A stretch of 64,000 bases of DNA from Lysobacter sp. K5869. Lineage in GTDB: Bacteria; Pseudomonadota; Gammaproteobacteria; Xanthomonadales; Xanthomonadaceae. The stretch covers positions 5,371,001-5,435,000 of the forward strand of contig NZ_CP072597.1 of the NCBI RefSeq assembly GCF_018847975.1, read 5' to 3'. Of the stretch, positions 44,064 through 53,333 are shown one piece after another; the stretch's first letter is position 1; every line of letters begins with the position of its first letter. The translations under genes and the position numbers were made by a program. The notes under the pieces were generated by a model. The model was not told where the DNA came from and made no database searches. It saw nothing but the letters and a program-made list of their open reading frames with translations.

Positions 44064-45143
44064 TTAGTTCTGAGCGTTCAGCTCGGTACGGCGATTCTTC
44101 TCGCTCTTGCAGCCCGGCAGCGTCTGCGCGGTCTGCTCCAGCGGACGGCTCTCGCCGTAGCCGACCGGACCCGCCAGGCGACCGGCGTCGACGCCGTTGC
44201 TGGTCAGGAAGTCGTACACGGCCTTGGCGCGGCGCTCGGACAGCTTCTGGTTGTACGCATCCTTACCGCACAGGTCGGTGTGACCGGCGACTTCGACGCG
44301 CAGGCTCGGGTTGCGCTTCAGGATCTCGGCGGCCTCGTTGAGGATGGCCACGGCGTCCGGACGCAGGGTCGCCTTGTCGAAATCGAAGTTCACGCCCTTC
44401 AGGTCGATCGAGACCGGAACCGGGCAGCCGTCCGGACCGATGGTCTGGCCAGCCTGCGAGTTCGGGCACTTGTCGTCGCAGTTGTTCACGCCGTCGCCGT
44501 CGTCGTCCTTATCGGCGCAGCCCGGCTCCACGACCGGAGCCGGAGCCACAGCGGCGACGGGTTCCGGACCCAGCGGGACCACGATGCCGACCGAAGCCAG
44601 CACGTCGCCGAACCAGTCTTCCTTCGAAGCGTTGACGCTCTGGTCGTCGAAGTCGGCGCGGTACGCCAGCTCGGTGCGGATGCCGACGCGGCCCAGGTCG
44701 CCCTGGATACCGACGCCGACCTTGGCGGCGAAGTTGCCGTCCTTACGCTTGGCCGGCGACAGCGGCGACGGAATGAAGTATTCCTCTTCCGAACGCTGGT
44801 AGCCGATGCCCGCCAGGATGTACGGGTTCCAGTTGCGGCCGTCGGTCACGAAGTGGCGGCGCAGGTCCAGCGAGATGCCGTACTGGCTCCAGTTGGCGTC
44901 CTGGTTGGCGTCGAACTTCGGGTTCTGATAGTTCAGTTCGCCGTCGAGCGACCAGTTCTTATTGAGGAACTTGCCCAGGCCGATCGCGCCGAACGGAGCG
45001 TTGCGGGTGCCGCGGTCGTTGTCCTGGATGTTCATGCCGGCAGCGCCGGTCAGGTACCAGCGGTCATCGAAATCCTGCGCGCTGGCCACCTGCGAGAAAG
45101 CCAAGCCCGCCAGCAAAGCGGTGCTCAACATACGGATCTTCAT
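44064..45143 (-). CDS. OmpA-family outer-membrane protein, copy A
   Basis: 359 residues: signal peptide (MKIRMLSTALLAGLAFSQVA), a beta-barrel of eight strands to about 195, a thrombospondin-type calcium-binding-like stretch (DKDDDGDGVNNCDDKCPNSQ) near 212-231, and a peptidoglycan-binding OmpA domain (FDFDKATLRPDAVAILNEAA, VAGHTDLCGKDAYNQKLSER, GYGESRP). It links the outer membrane to peptidoglycan. A tandem copy upstream is almost identical in the mature part but differs in the signal peptide. Two cysteine pairs (NNCDDKC and DLC...PGC) are conserved. Confidence 0.92.
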   Translation of the reverse strand: MKIRMLSTALLAGLAFSQVASAQDFDDRWYLTGAAGMNIQDNDRGTRNAPFGAIGLGKFLNKNWSLDGELNYQNPKFDANQDANWSQYGISLDLRRHFVTDGRNWNPYILAGIGYQRSEEEYFIPSPLSPAKRKDGNFAAKVGVGIQGDLGRVGIRTELAYRADFDDQSVNASKEDWFGDVLASVGIVVPLGPEPVAAVAPAPVVEPGCADKDDDGDGVNNCDDKCPNSQAGQTIGPDGCPVPVSIDLKGVNFDFDKATLRPDAVAILNEAAEILKRNPSLRVEVAGHTDLCGKDAYNQKLSERRAKAVYDFLTSNGVDAGRLAGPVGYGESRPLEQTAQTLPGCKSEKNRRTELNAQN

Positions 45144-45569
45144 TTGTAACTCCTTCAGATCGATCGGAACGGGGGGTAGATCGGGACTGTGTGATCGGGA
45201 CAGTCTTATGCGGCGCTGACTCTAGTGCAGAGACACTTTCAGCACCGGCACGAGCCGAGCGCCGCGGTCACTGGCGGGGGATCATACACTGTCAAGAAGT
45301 TTGTTAATACCACTTAACGTAGTGCGGACGGGCAAGAACAGGTTCGTTAGTTAACGCTTCCACGCTTTTTGTGCGCACATCGGGACAGTTGGCCCGACGA
45401 ACGGTCGAATATGGCGAGGAATCTGCGCACCAGTTCCGAATTCCCGAATGCTCCTCACGCGAGTGCCGCATAAGAAAACCACACACAAAAAGGAAGCCCG
45501 GCACGTGGGCCGGGCTTCCCGGTATCGCAAGCCTCGGGCCCGCGGGCCCAAGGCAGCCGCTGCGTCCGA
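45144..45569. other. 426-bp inter-copy gap, low GC
   Basis: Contains a terminator (45492-45519) for copy B on the right side and an AT-richer upstream region for copy A (AAGAAGTTTGTTAATACCAC, near 45295-45315), which likely holds its promoter. No coding frame is supported. Confidence 0.45.
45492..45519. terminator. Intrinsic terminator of OmpA copy B
   Basis: The 10-bp stem GGAAGCCCGG/CCGGGCTTCC follows ACACACAAAAA on the left, giving a U-tract for the leftward transcript. Confidence 0.85.
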
Positions 45570-46649
45570 TTAGTTCTGGACGTTGAGCTCGGTGCGGCGG
45601 TTCTTCTCGCTCTTGCAGCCCGGCAGCGTCTGCGGGGTCTGCTCCAGCGGACGGCTTTCGCCGTAGCCGATCGGGCCCTGCAAGCGGCCGGCATCGACGC
45701 CGTTGCTGGTCAGGTAGTCGTAAGCGGCCTTGGCGCGGCGCTCGGACAGCTTCTGGTTGTAAGCGTCCTTACCGCACAGGTCGGTGTGACCGGCGACTTC
45801 GACCTTCAGCTCGGGGTAGCGCTTCAGGATTTCGGTGGCCTCGTTGAGGATGGCGATCGCATCCGGACGCAGCGTGGCCTTGTCGAAATCGAAGTTCACG
45901 CCCTTGAGGTCGATGGTGACCGGAACCGGGCAGCCGTCCGGACCGATGGTCTGGCCAGCCTGCGAGTTCGGGCACTTGTCGTCGCAGTTGTTCACGCCGT
46001 CGCCGTCGTCGTCCTTATCCGCGCAACCCGGCTGCACCGGCGGCGGAGCGACGACCGGAGCGGCCGGTTCCGGACCCAGCGGCACCACGATGCCGACCGA
46101 GGCGAGCACGTCGCCGAACCAGTCTTCCTTCGAAGCGTTGACGCTGCTGTCGTCGAAGTCGGCGCGGTACGCGAGTTCGGTGCGGATGCCGACGCGGCCC
46201 AGGTCGCCCTGGATGCCGACGCCGACCTTGGCGGCGAAGTTGCCGTCCTTACGCTTGGCCGGCGACAGCGGCGACGGAATGAAGTACTCCTCTTCCGAAC
46301 GCTGGTAGCCGATGCCGGCGAGGATGTACGGGTTCCAGTTGCGGCCGTCGGTCACGAAGTGGCGGCGCAGGTCCAGCGAGATGCCGTACTGGCTCCAGTT
46401 GGCGTCCTGGTTGGCGTCGAACTTCGGGTTCTGATAGTTCAGTTCGCCGTCGAGCGACCAGTTCTTATTGAGGAACTTGCCCAGGCCGATCGCGCCGAAC
46501 GGAGCGTTGCGGGTGCCGCGGTCGTTGTCCTGGATGTTCATGCCGGCAGCGCCGGTGAGGTACCAGCGGTCGTCGAAGTCCTGGGCGCTGGCCACTTGGG
46601 CGAGGCTCAGGCCACCCAGCAGGGCGGCGCAGAGGAGTTTCTTATTCAT
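45570..46649 (-). CDS. OmpA-family outer-membrane protein, copy B
   Basis: 359 residues with the same architecture as copy A. The mature region from QDFDDRWYLTG to about residue 165 is identical in amino-acid sequence in both; the first differences are one residue in the late barrel (DDSS versus DDQS), the linker after PLGPEP, and about ten scattered residues in the OmpA domain. The signal peptide (MNKKLLCAALLGGLSLAQVA) is clearly different from copy A. GGAGCTACAAC precedes the ATG. Tandem duplication, probably kept uniform by gene conversion. Confidence 0.92.
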   Translation of the reverse strand: MNKKLLCAALLGGLSLAQVASAQDFDDRWYLTGAAGMNIQDNDRGTRNAPFGAIGLGKFLNKNWSLDGELNYQNPKFDANQDANWSQYGISLDLRRHFVTDGRNWNPYILAGIGYQRSEEEYFIPSPLSPAKRKDGNFAAKVGVGIQGDLGRVGIRTELAYRADFDDSSVNASKEDWFGDVLASVGIVVPLGPEPAAPVVAPPPVQPGCADKDDDGDGVNNCDDKCPNSQAGQTIGPDGCPVPVTIDLKGVNFDFDKATLRPDAIAILNEATEILKRYPELKVEVAGHTDLCGKDAYNQKLSERRAKAAYDYLTSNGVDAGRLQGPIGYGESRPLEQTPQTLPGCKSEKNRRTELNVQN

Positions 46650-46914
46650 GTTGTAGCTCCTGGTTCTTAATAAATGGAAACCGCGTCTGCGAGGTTTCTA
46701 CCGTTCAGGACGGCCGCCTGGACGACGCCGACCCGCGCAGGGTAGGTTTGCCAACGTGAAAGCGGTGTTAACAACCGTCTAACATTCGAGCCGGTTCCAT
46801 GAATTATGGGATCCGGTCGCAATTCGTTCAGCTTGGAAGCTGCCGTTCCGTTCAGCCGGAACTGCACTTCTGGAGTGCGAATCCGCACGCGCGGATTCGC
46901 ACCCGATGCGCTTA

Positions 46915-48363
46915 TCAGCGCACGAACAGGCCCATGAACTCCGTCACCGGCAGCGCTTCGAGCTCGGCCGGGTTGTTGGCCAGGGCCAGCAGGCGGTCGG
47001 CCTGGGCGGCCGGCAGCTTGGCGCGGATGGCGGCTTCGAACTTGGCCATCAGCACCGGGATGCCCTCGGCGCGGCGCTTGCGGTGGCCGATCGGGAAGTC
47101 GATGGAGACCTTGTCGGTGGACGTGCCGTCCTTGAAGAACACCTGCACCGAGTTGCCGATGTAGCGCTTGTCGGGGTCGAAGTAGTCCTTGGTGAACTGC
47201 TCGTTCTCCTTGACCGTCATCTTGTCGCGCAGGGCGTCGATACGCGGGTCGCTTGCGACGGCGTCGACGTAATCGTCCGCGGTCAGGCGGCCGAAGATCA
47301 GCGGCACGGCGACCATGTACTGCAGGCAGTGGTCGCGGTCGGCGTAGTTGGCCAGCGGGCCGGTCTTGTCGATGATGCGCACACCGGCTTCCTGGGTCTC
47401 CAGCTCGACGCGCTCGATCTGGTCGAGCTTGTCCTTGACCTGATCGTGCAGCTGCATCGCGCACTCGACCGCGGTCTGGGCGTGGAACTCGGCCGGGAAG
47501 GAGATCTTGAACAGCACGTTCTCCATCACGTAGCTGCCGAACGGACGCTCGAACTCGAACTGCTTGCCCTTGAAGGCGATGTCGTAGAAGCCCCAGGTCT
47601 TGACCGACAGCGCGCTCGGGTAGCCGACCACGCCCTTGTTGGCGTTGAGCGCGTGGGTGACGGCGCGGCGGCAGGCGTCGCCGGCGGCCCAGCTCTTGCG
47701 CGGGCCGGTGTTCGGCGCGTGACGGTAGGTGCGCAGCACGCCGTTGTCGATCCAGGAGTGCGAGACGGCGGTGATGATCTCTTCCTTGGCGCCGCCGAGC
47801 ATCTGCGTGGTCACCGCGGTCGAAGCCAGACGGACCAGGATCACGTGATCGAGGCCGACCCGGTTGAACGAGTTCTTGAGCGCGTAGCCGCCCTGGATTT
47901 CGTGGGCCTTGATCGCGTGGCCGAGCACGTCGCGCACGGTCATGGCCTTGCCGCCTTCGGCCTCGGCCTTGCGGCCCAGGTAGTCGGCGACGCCGAGGAT
48001 GGCGCCGAGGTTGTCGGACGGGTGGCCCCATTCGGCGGCCAGCCAGGTGTCGTTGAAGTCGAGCCAGCGGATCTGCACGCCGATGTTGTAGGCGGCCTGG
48101 ACCGGGTCGAGTTCGTAGGAGGTGAACGGCACGCGCGCGCCGCCCTTCATCTCGCCGCCCGGCACCAGCGGGCCGAGGTGCTTGAGGCATTCCTTATGGT
48201 CCATCGCCAGCGCCGCGCAGGCCAGCGAGTCGAGCAGCATGTAGCGCGCGGTGTCGTAAGCCTCTTTCGAGTCGATCTTGTAATCGGCGACGTAGTCGGC
48301 GATGTCGACCATCGGCTTGTCGGGGTCGGGGCGGACGGTCGAACGGATGTCGAAGTGGCTCAT
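46915..48363 (-). CDS. prpD: 2-methylcitrate dehydratase PrpD
   Basis: 482 residues. Dehydrates 2-methylcitrate in the methylcitrate cycle of propionate breakdown; PrpD also has some aconitase activity. Features: LDSLACAALAMD, IRWLDFNDTWLAAEWGHPSDNLG near residues 98-120 and HEIQGGYALKNSFNRVGLDH around 165-184, all typical of the MmgE/PrpD family. It stands alone: no prpB, prpC or acnD is adjacent. A short start GATGTCGAAGTGGCTCAT region at 48363 shows MSHFDIRS. Confidence 0.92.
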   Translation of the reverse strand: MSHFDIRSTVRPDPDKPMVDIADYVADYKIDSKEAYDTARYMLLDSLACAALAMDHKECLKHLGPLVPGGEMKGGARVPFTSYELDPVQAAYNIGVQIRWLDFNDTWLAAEWGHPSDNLGAILGVADYLGRKAEAEGGKAMTVRDVLGHAIKAHEIQGGYALKNSFNRVGLDHVILVRLASTAVTTQMLGGAKEEIITAVSHSWIDNGVLRTYRHAPNTGPRKSWAAGDACRRAVTHALNANKGVVGYPSALSVKTWGFYDIAFKGKQFEFERPFGSYVMENVLFKISFPAEFHAQTAVECAMQLHDQVKDKLDQIERVELETQEAGVRIIDKTGPLANYADRDHCLQYMVAVPLIFGRLTADDYVDAVASDPRIDALRDKMTVKENEQFTKDYFDPDKRYIGNSVQVFFKDGTSTDKVSIDFPIGHRKRRAEGIPVLMAKFEAAIRAKLPAAQADRLLALANNPAELEALPVTEFMGLFVR

Positions 48364-48564
48364 GGGGCGAAAGGCCTGCGGTGAGAGAGCCCGCTATTTT
48401 GCCAGAGCGCGGCGGCGCGGCGGATCGCACGCGTACGGATACGGCCGCGAGCCCGACATCGCATCAACAATCGACCATCATCGGCACGATTGCCGACAAC
48501 GACGGAACGATCAGGCGCGACCGCGCGGCTTGGAAATCGCCCGAGCGAGGATCACCCTTGCCGC

Positions 48565-49356
48565 ATGGACATCCCCACCCGCTTGCCGACCCTGTTCCTT
48601 TCGCACGGCTCGCCGATGCTGGCGCTGGAGGACTCGCCCGCCGGGCGCTTCCTCGACCAACTGGGCCAGCAACTGCCGTGGCCGCGCGCGATCGTGATCG
48701 CCTCGGCCCACTTCATGACCGACCGGCCGATGGTCGGCGGCCACGTGCGCCCGCACACCGTGCACGACTTCGGCGGCTTTCCGCAGCCGCTCTACCAGAT
48801 CCAGTACCCCGCCCCGGGCCAGCCGCGGCTGGCCGAGGAAGTGACCGCGCGGCTGGCCGACGCCGGCTTGAACCCGAAGCTGCGCGACAACCACGGCCTC
48901 GACCACGGCGTGTGGGTGCCGCTGCGGCGCATGTACCCGCAGGCCGACATCCCGGTGGTGCCGCTGTCGGTGCTGCCCTACGGCACCGCCGCGCAGCACT
49001 ACGCCGTCGGCCAAGCCTTGGCGGCGTTGCGCGACGAAGGCGTGCTGGTGATCGGCTCGGGCGGTTTCGTCCACAACCTCGGCGACCTGGACTGGGGCCA
49101 ACGCGACGCGCCGATGCCGCCGTGGGCCGCGGAGTTCGCCGCGTGGATGCACGAGAAACTCGCCGCGGGCGACCGCGAGGCCTTGCTCGACTGGGAAGCG
49201 CGCGCGCCGCATGCGCGGCACGCGCATCCCACGGTCGAACACCTGATGCCGCTGTTCGTGGCGCTGGGCGCGGCGGGCGCCGAGCCGACCGCGCGGACGA
49301 TCCATCGTTCGCATGAGATGGGGTCGTTGGCGTTGGATGCGTTCGCGTTCGATTGA
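48565..49356 (+). CDS. Extradiol ring-cleavage dioxygenase, DODA/YgiD type
   Basis: 263 residues. A LigB-like extradiol dioxygenase of the 4,5-DOPA dioxygenase family. Predicted zinc/iron ligands His14 (FLSHGSPML), His50 (ASAHFMT) and His in LRDNHGLDHGVWVPL (about 113-118), with GSGGFVHNLGDL near 170. E. coli YgiD acts on DOPA. No catechol pathway genes are nearby, so the physiological substrate is unclear. The ATG at 48565 was preferred to an upstream in-frame start that adds an unrelated Arg-rich segment. Confidence 0.88.
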   Translation: MDIPTRLPTLFLSHGSPMLALEDSPAGRFLDQLGQQLPWPRAIVIASAHFMTDRPMVGGHVRPHTVHDFGGFPQPLYQIQYPAPGQPRLAEEVTARLADAGLNPKLRDNHGLDHGVWVPLRRMYPQADIPVVPLSVLPYGTAAQHYAVGQALAALRDEGVLVIGSGGFVHNLGDLDWGQRDAPMPPWAAEFAAWMHEKLAAGDREALLDWEARAPHARHAHPTVEHLMPLFVALGAAGAEPTARTIHRSHEMGSLALDAFAFD

Positions 49357-49470
49357 TGCGCGTGCGGGCGGTCCGCGCATCGGTCGGCTGCCGATAGGCG
49401 CGTTGGCGGCGGGCGCGCCGTTGCGCGATGCATCCTCGCAGCGGCATTCGCCGCGAAACATCGGCGGCCC

Positions 49471-49497
49471 GCTGTAGGAGCTGCGTAAGCTGCGACC
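49471..49497. repeat. GTAGGAGC-family dyad
   Basis: TGTAGGAGCTGCGTAAGCTG (TGC variant) at 49472-49491. First of a dense cluster of repeats that fills the 1.4 kb between the dioxygenase and lysR genes. Confidence 0.8.
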
Positions 49498-49714
49498 AAC
49501 CGCAGCGACGTCGCTCCGCCGAATTTTCCCGAAGCTCCGCAACTTCGGTACGTCGTTCCGGTTAAAGCCGAAATCCGTTAGCCGTCGCTGTTGCCCTTTG
49601 CCTTTTGACGCATCCTCACCCGAAGCACACGCCCCGTAGCACCGAAGGGCGATCGCAAAGGACGAACCCTTGGGATTTCGGCCGTGGCGGGGGTTTCGCC
49701 GTAAGCGCGATGTC

Positions 49715-49797
49715 GCGGTCGCAGCTTGCGCAGCTCCTACAGGGGCTCCGGCCGGTTTCGTTTCCGACTGTAGGAGCTGCGCAAGCTGCGACTGCGC
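49715..49797. repeat. Inverted pair of GTAGGAGC-family dyads
   Basis: GTCGCAGCTTGCGCAGCTCC at 49718 onward and TGTAGGAGCTGCGCAAGCTG from 49770, about 25 bp apart. The intervening GGGGCTCCGGCCGGTTTCG resembles the spacer at 25642. Confidence 0.85.
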
Positions 49798-49825
49798 CAC
49801 CGCAATGACGACGCCCCCACCTACC

Positions 49826-50545
49826 CGTCATTCCGGCGAAAGCCGGAATCCATTTTGCCGTTGCCCTTCGCTTTGACGGATCTCCGACCCAAGCCCACGC
49901 CCCGCAGCCCCGAAGGGCGTGCGCATGGATGCGCACGCGCGCCATGGGTCAGGATGACCCTTATGGCGCGGCCCCGCGCCGCCATGAGCCCTAGTGGCTC
50001 TTGATTCGAAAACAAGGAAAGCGCCTTTCTTTGGTTACTTTCTTTGGCAAGACAAAGAAAGTGACCCGGCCGCTTGCGGACGGAACGCTTTGGATTGTCG
50101 CTTGTCGTCACTCGTTGTTGCGTTGAGAGCGAACCCACAGCAAAGTCAAAATGGGTTCCGGCTTTCGCCGGAATGACGGTGGGTGGGGTGTTCCGCCACG
50201 TGCGAGAAACGCAGCTCACACTCCGTCATTCCGGCGAAAGCCGGAATCCATTTTGATGTTGCTTCCGCTTTCTCTGGCAAGAGACGCACGACGACAAGCG
50301 AAGATCAAACGCTTAAAGCTTTCGTCCGCAAGCGGCCGAGTTACTTTCTTTGTCTTGCCAAAGAAAGTAACCAAAGAAAGGCGCTTTCCCTGTTTTCGAA
50401 TCAAGAGCCACTAGGTCCAGCACCCGGCGCGGGGCTGCGCCGTAAGGGGCATCCATGCCCCTACGGCGCACGCGCGCATCCATGCGCGCGCCCTCCGGGG
50501 CTTTGGGACGTGGGCCTCGGGCGGGGATACGTCCAAGCGAAGAAC
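49826..50545. repeat. Large compound palindrome, copy 2 (inverted relative to copy 1)
   Basis: About 720 bp. GTGGCTCTTGATTCG at 49994-50008 mirrored at 50397-50411, with ATTCCGG repeats at the left end (49826-49857) and in the middle (50147-50177, 50221-50253). Its right half matches the reverse complement of the left half of copy 1 almost base for base, for example TCCAGCACCCGGCGCGGGGC near 50415 against GCCCCGCGCCGGGTGCTGGA near 24979. The orientation is opposite to copy 1. Frames inside it are repeat products, not genes. Confidence 0.9.
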
Positions 50546-50581
50546 AACAGCAGCGTCAACAGCAACAACGGGAGCGGCAGC

Positions 50582-50616
50582 GGCTAACGGCTAACGGCTA
50601 ACGGCTAACGGCTAGC
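50582..50616. repeat. Five GGCTAAC heptamers
   Basis: Tandem GGCTAAC x4 followed by GGCTAGC, at the right edge of compound palindrome copy 2. Short, likely variable by slippage. Confidence 0.9.
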
Positions 50617-50679
50617 GGACTACGACTCTCGCCAGAACAACGAGGCAACGGAAGTTGCGGCGTCGTTGCACCGGCGCGG

Positions 50680-50764
50680 TCGCAGCTTGCGCAGTTCCTA
50701 CAGGGACAACCGAAGCGACGCCGTCGTTGTGGCGGCGCGGTCGCGGCTTACGCCGCTCCTACAG
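50680..50764. repeat. Two GTAGGAGC-family dyads, same orientation
   Basis: GTCGCAGCTTGCGCAGTTCC (50682-50701) and GTCGCGGCTTACGCCGCTCC (50740-50759), both the complement orientation; downstream end of the LysR gene at 50779. Confidence 0.8.
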
Positions 50765-50778
50765 GCGTGCAGGAACGC

Positions 50779-51693
50779 TCACGCGTGCCGCTCCCACGGC
50801 GGCACGTCGCCGAACGATTCGGCGACGAAATCGACGAAGGCGCGCACCCGCAACGGCACGTAACGCCGCTGCGGCATCACCGCGTGGATCGCGGTATCCG
50901 GCAATCGGTGCTGCGGCAACACCTGCACCAGCCGCCCCGCGCGCAAGTCTTCGTGCACGTGCCAGACCGAGAAATGCGCGATCCCCAACCCCGCCAACGC
51001 CGCATCGCGCAGCACTTCGCCGAAGTTGCTCTCCAAACGCCCGTTGACCCGCACCACGGTCTCGCGCCCGGCGGCGTCGAGCATGCGCCAGTCCTCGATC
51101 CGCCTCTGCGCGCCGACCAGCAGCAGACATTCGTGTTCGGTCAGATCCTGCGGCACCCGCGGCGCGGTGCGGCGGCGCAGGTACTCGGGCGAACAGGCCA
51201 GCACGCGGCGGTTGTCGGCGAGCTTGCTCGCGACCAAGCTCGAGTCGCTCAAGGCGCCGATGCGGATCGCCAAGTCCATGCCCGAGGCGATCAGGTCCAG
51301 GTTCTCGTCGCTCAGGTTCACGCTCAGCCGCACCAGCGGGTAGCGGCGCTGGAACTCGGGCAGCAGCGGCGAGAGGTACATGCGGCCGAACGAGGCCGAG
51401 GTGGTCACGCGCACCAGGCCGGCCGGCTCGCTGCCGGCGCGGCGCAGGTCGTCGGTCAGGCCTTCGAGTTCCTCGATCAGGGCGCGGCCGCGGTCGGCCA
51501 GGGCCTGGCCCTCGGCGGTGGCGTGCAGTTGGCGCGTGGTCCGGTGCAGCAGGCGCACGCCCAGGTCGCGCTCCAGGCGCTTGAGCCGCTGGCTGGCCAC
51601 CGCCACTGACAGGTCCAGGCTGCGCGCGGCGGCGCTGATCGAGCCCAGGTCCAGGACCCGCAGGAACAGGTTCAGGTCGGCGATCCGGTCCAC
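50779..51693 (-). CDS. LysR-family transcriptional regulator (divergent to an MFS gene)
   Basis: 304 residues. Winged helix-turn-helix at 1-60 (DLNLFLRVLDLGSISAAARSLDLSVAVASQRLKRLERDLG) and a periplasmic-binding-protein-like effector domain from about 88 (GLVRVTTSASFG, LVRLSVNLSDENLDLIASG, DLAIRIGALSDSSLVASKL). The pattern resembles the CrgA/DsdC-type subfamily often found divergent to exporters. It is divergent from the MFS gene at 51788 across a 94-bp gap with an AT-rich GATTTTCAATTTTTGGTTAA, a likely shared operator. Confidence 0.88.
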   Translation of the reverse strand: MDRIADLNLFLRVLDLGSISAAARSLDLSVAVASQRLKRLERDLGVRLLHRTTRQLHATAEGQALADRGRALIEELEGLTDDLRRAGSEPAGLVRVTTSASFGRMYLSPLLPEFQRRYPLVRLSVNLSDENLDLIASGMDLAIRIGALSDSSLVASKLADNRRVLACSPEYLRRRTAPRVPQDLTEHECLLLVGAQRRIEDWRMLDAAGRETVVRVNGRLESNFGEVLRDAALAGLGIAHFSVWHVHEDLRAGRLVQVLPQHRLPDTAIHAVMPQRRYVPLRVRAFVDFVAESFGDVPPWERHA

Positions 51694-51787
51694 GGGATTT
51701 TCAATTTTTGGTTAAGAGTGATTCGCCATCCTGCCGGTTTTTCCACAAGATGCAACGACCCAGACTGCCGCATCCCTCTCCTCCCGG

Positions 51788-53074
51788 ATGCGTCCCATGC
51801 ACGCCCCCTCCTCTTCCGCCGCCGTCGCCGCGCCCGCCGCGCCCGCCGCGGGCGGCCGCGCGCGCCTGCCGGTAGCGCTGTACGCGCTGACCGTCGGCGC
51901 GTTCGGCATCGGCACCACCGAGTTCGTCATCATGGGCCTGCTGCTGCAGGTCGCCGCCGATCTGCAGGTCGGGCTGGCCGCGGCCGGGCTGCTGATCTCC
52001 GGCTACGCGCTGGGCGTGTTCGTCGGCGCGCCGGTGCTCACCGTCGCCACCGGGCGGATGCCGCGCAAGGCGGTGCTGGTCGCGCTGATGCTGATCTTCA
52101 CCCTCGGCAACATCGTCTGCGCGATCGCGCCGAACTACGAAGTGCTGATGATCGCGCGCGTCATCACCTCGCTCGCCCACGGCACCTTCTTCGGCGTCGG
52201 CGCGGTGGTCGCGACCGGCTTGGTGCCGGAAGACCGTAAGGCGTCGGCGATCTCGATCATGTTCACCGGCCTGACGGTCGCCACCCTGCTCGGCGTGCCG
52301 GCCGGCGCGTGGCTGGGCCTGCACTTCGGCTGGCGTTCGACGTTCTGGGCGGTCGCGGTAATCGGCGTGATCGCGACGCTGGTGATCGCCACGCTGGTGC
52401 CGAAGGACCGCAGCAAGCCCGAACCGGTAGCGCTGCGCCGCGAAGTGCGCGCGGTGCTGCATCCGCAAGTGTTGCTCGGCTTGCTGATGACCGTGCTCGG
52501 CTTCGCCGGCGTGTTCACCGTCTACACCTTCATCCAGCCGATCCTCACCACCCTCAGCGGCTTCGGTGAAGCAGCAGTGTCGCCGATCCTGCTGGTGTTC
52601 GGCGGCGGCATGATCCTGGGCAATCTGATCGGCGGACGTTTGGCCGACAAGCGCTTGGCGCCGGCCTTGATCGGCACGCTGGTCGCGTTGGCGCTGGTGC
52701 TGGGCGTGATGACATTCGCGCTGCACAACCGAGTCGCGACGGTCGCCTTCGTCGGCTTGCTCGGCGTGGCCGCGTTCGCGACGGTGCCGCCGCTGCAGTT
52801 GTGGGTGTTGCAGAAGACCGACGCGGCCGGGCAGAACCTCGCCTCCAGCCTCAACATCGGCGCGTTCAACCTCGGCAATGCGCTGGGCGCGTGGCTCGGC
52901 GGCGCGGTGATCGAGCACGGGCCGGGGCTCGGCGCGGTGACCTGGGTCGCGGCGTTGGTGACGGTGTCGGGCTTGGCGCTGGCCTTGGTGGCGGCGAAGT
53001 TGGATGCGAACGGGCGGGCCGTGGACGATGCGCCGCGCAGTACGGGGCGGGCCGCCGCGGCTTGCGCGAATTGA
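51788..53074 (+). CDS. MFS transporter, DHA1 (drug/sugar exporter) type
   Basis: 428 residues, 12 membrane segments after a Pro/Ala-rich cytoplasmic N-terminus (start also possible three codons later at 51797). IGTTEFVIMGLL in TM1 and LVPEDRKASAISIMFTGLTVATLLGVPAG in TM5 are typical of the DHA1 branch that includes AraJ and YdhP. It likely exports a small molecule by proton antiport, and its LysR neighbour is the likely regulator. Substrate unknown. Confidence 0.85.
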   Translation: MRPMHAPSSSAAVAAPAAPAAGGRARLPVALYALTVGAFGIGTTEFVIMGLLLQVAADLQVGLAAAGLLISGYALGVFVGAPVLTVATGRMPRKAVLVALMLIFTLGNIVCAIAPNYEVLMIARVITSLAHGTFFGVGAVVATGLVPEDRKASAISIMFTGLTVATLLGVPAGAWLGLHFGWRSTFWAVAVIGVIATLVIATLVPKDRSKPEPVALRREVRAVLHPQVLLGLLMTVLGFAGVFTVYTFIQPILTTLSGFGEAAVSPILLVFGGGMILGNLIGGRLADKRLAPALIGTLVALALVLGVMTFALHNRVATVAFVGLLGVAAFATVPPLQLWVLQKTDAAGQNLASSLNIGAFNLGNALGAWLGGAVIEHGPGLGAVTWVAALVTVSGLALALVAAKLDANGRAVDDAPRSTGRAAAACAN

Positions 53075-53210
53075 TCCCAAGCGCCCGACGAGCGAAGGCG
53101 CCGAATGCTCGGCTTCGCCGAAATAAGAGCGCAGCCGCGTTCGCCGGAACCACGGCAAGAAGCGACGAAAACCGCTGCGACGCAAGCAGCGCTCAGCGGA
53201 ACACCCCGAC

Positions 53211-53246
53211 CGTCGTCCCCGCGAACGCGGGGATCCAGGGCTTCAT
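53211..53246. repeat. GTCCCCGCG-type dispersed dyad
   Basis: CGTCGTCCCCGCGAACGCGG then GGATCCAGGGCTTC. The stem CCCCGCG/CGCGGGG resembles the ATTCCGG family in layout (dyad, GGAATCC/GGGATCC), but the sequence is different, so it is a third repeat family. One copy only. Confidence 0.7.
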
Positions 53247-53333
53247 CGCGACATGACTCTCGAACTTCCGAACGCCCGCCGTAACCGAAGCGAAGACGAA
53301 ACCCGCCGTCGCCCCAACGACGGCGGCACCGAC

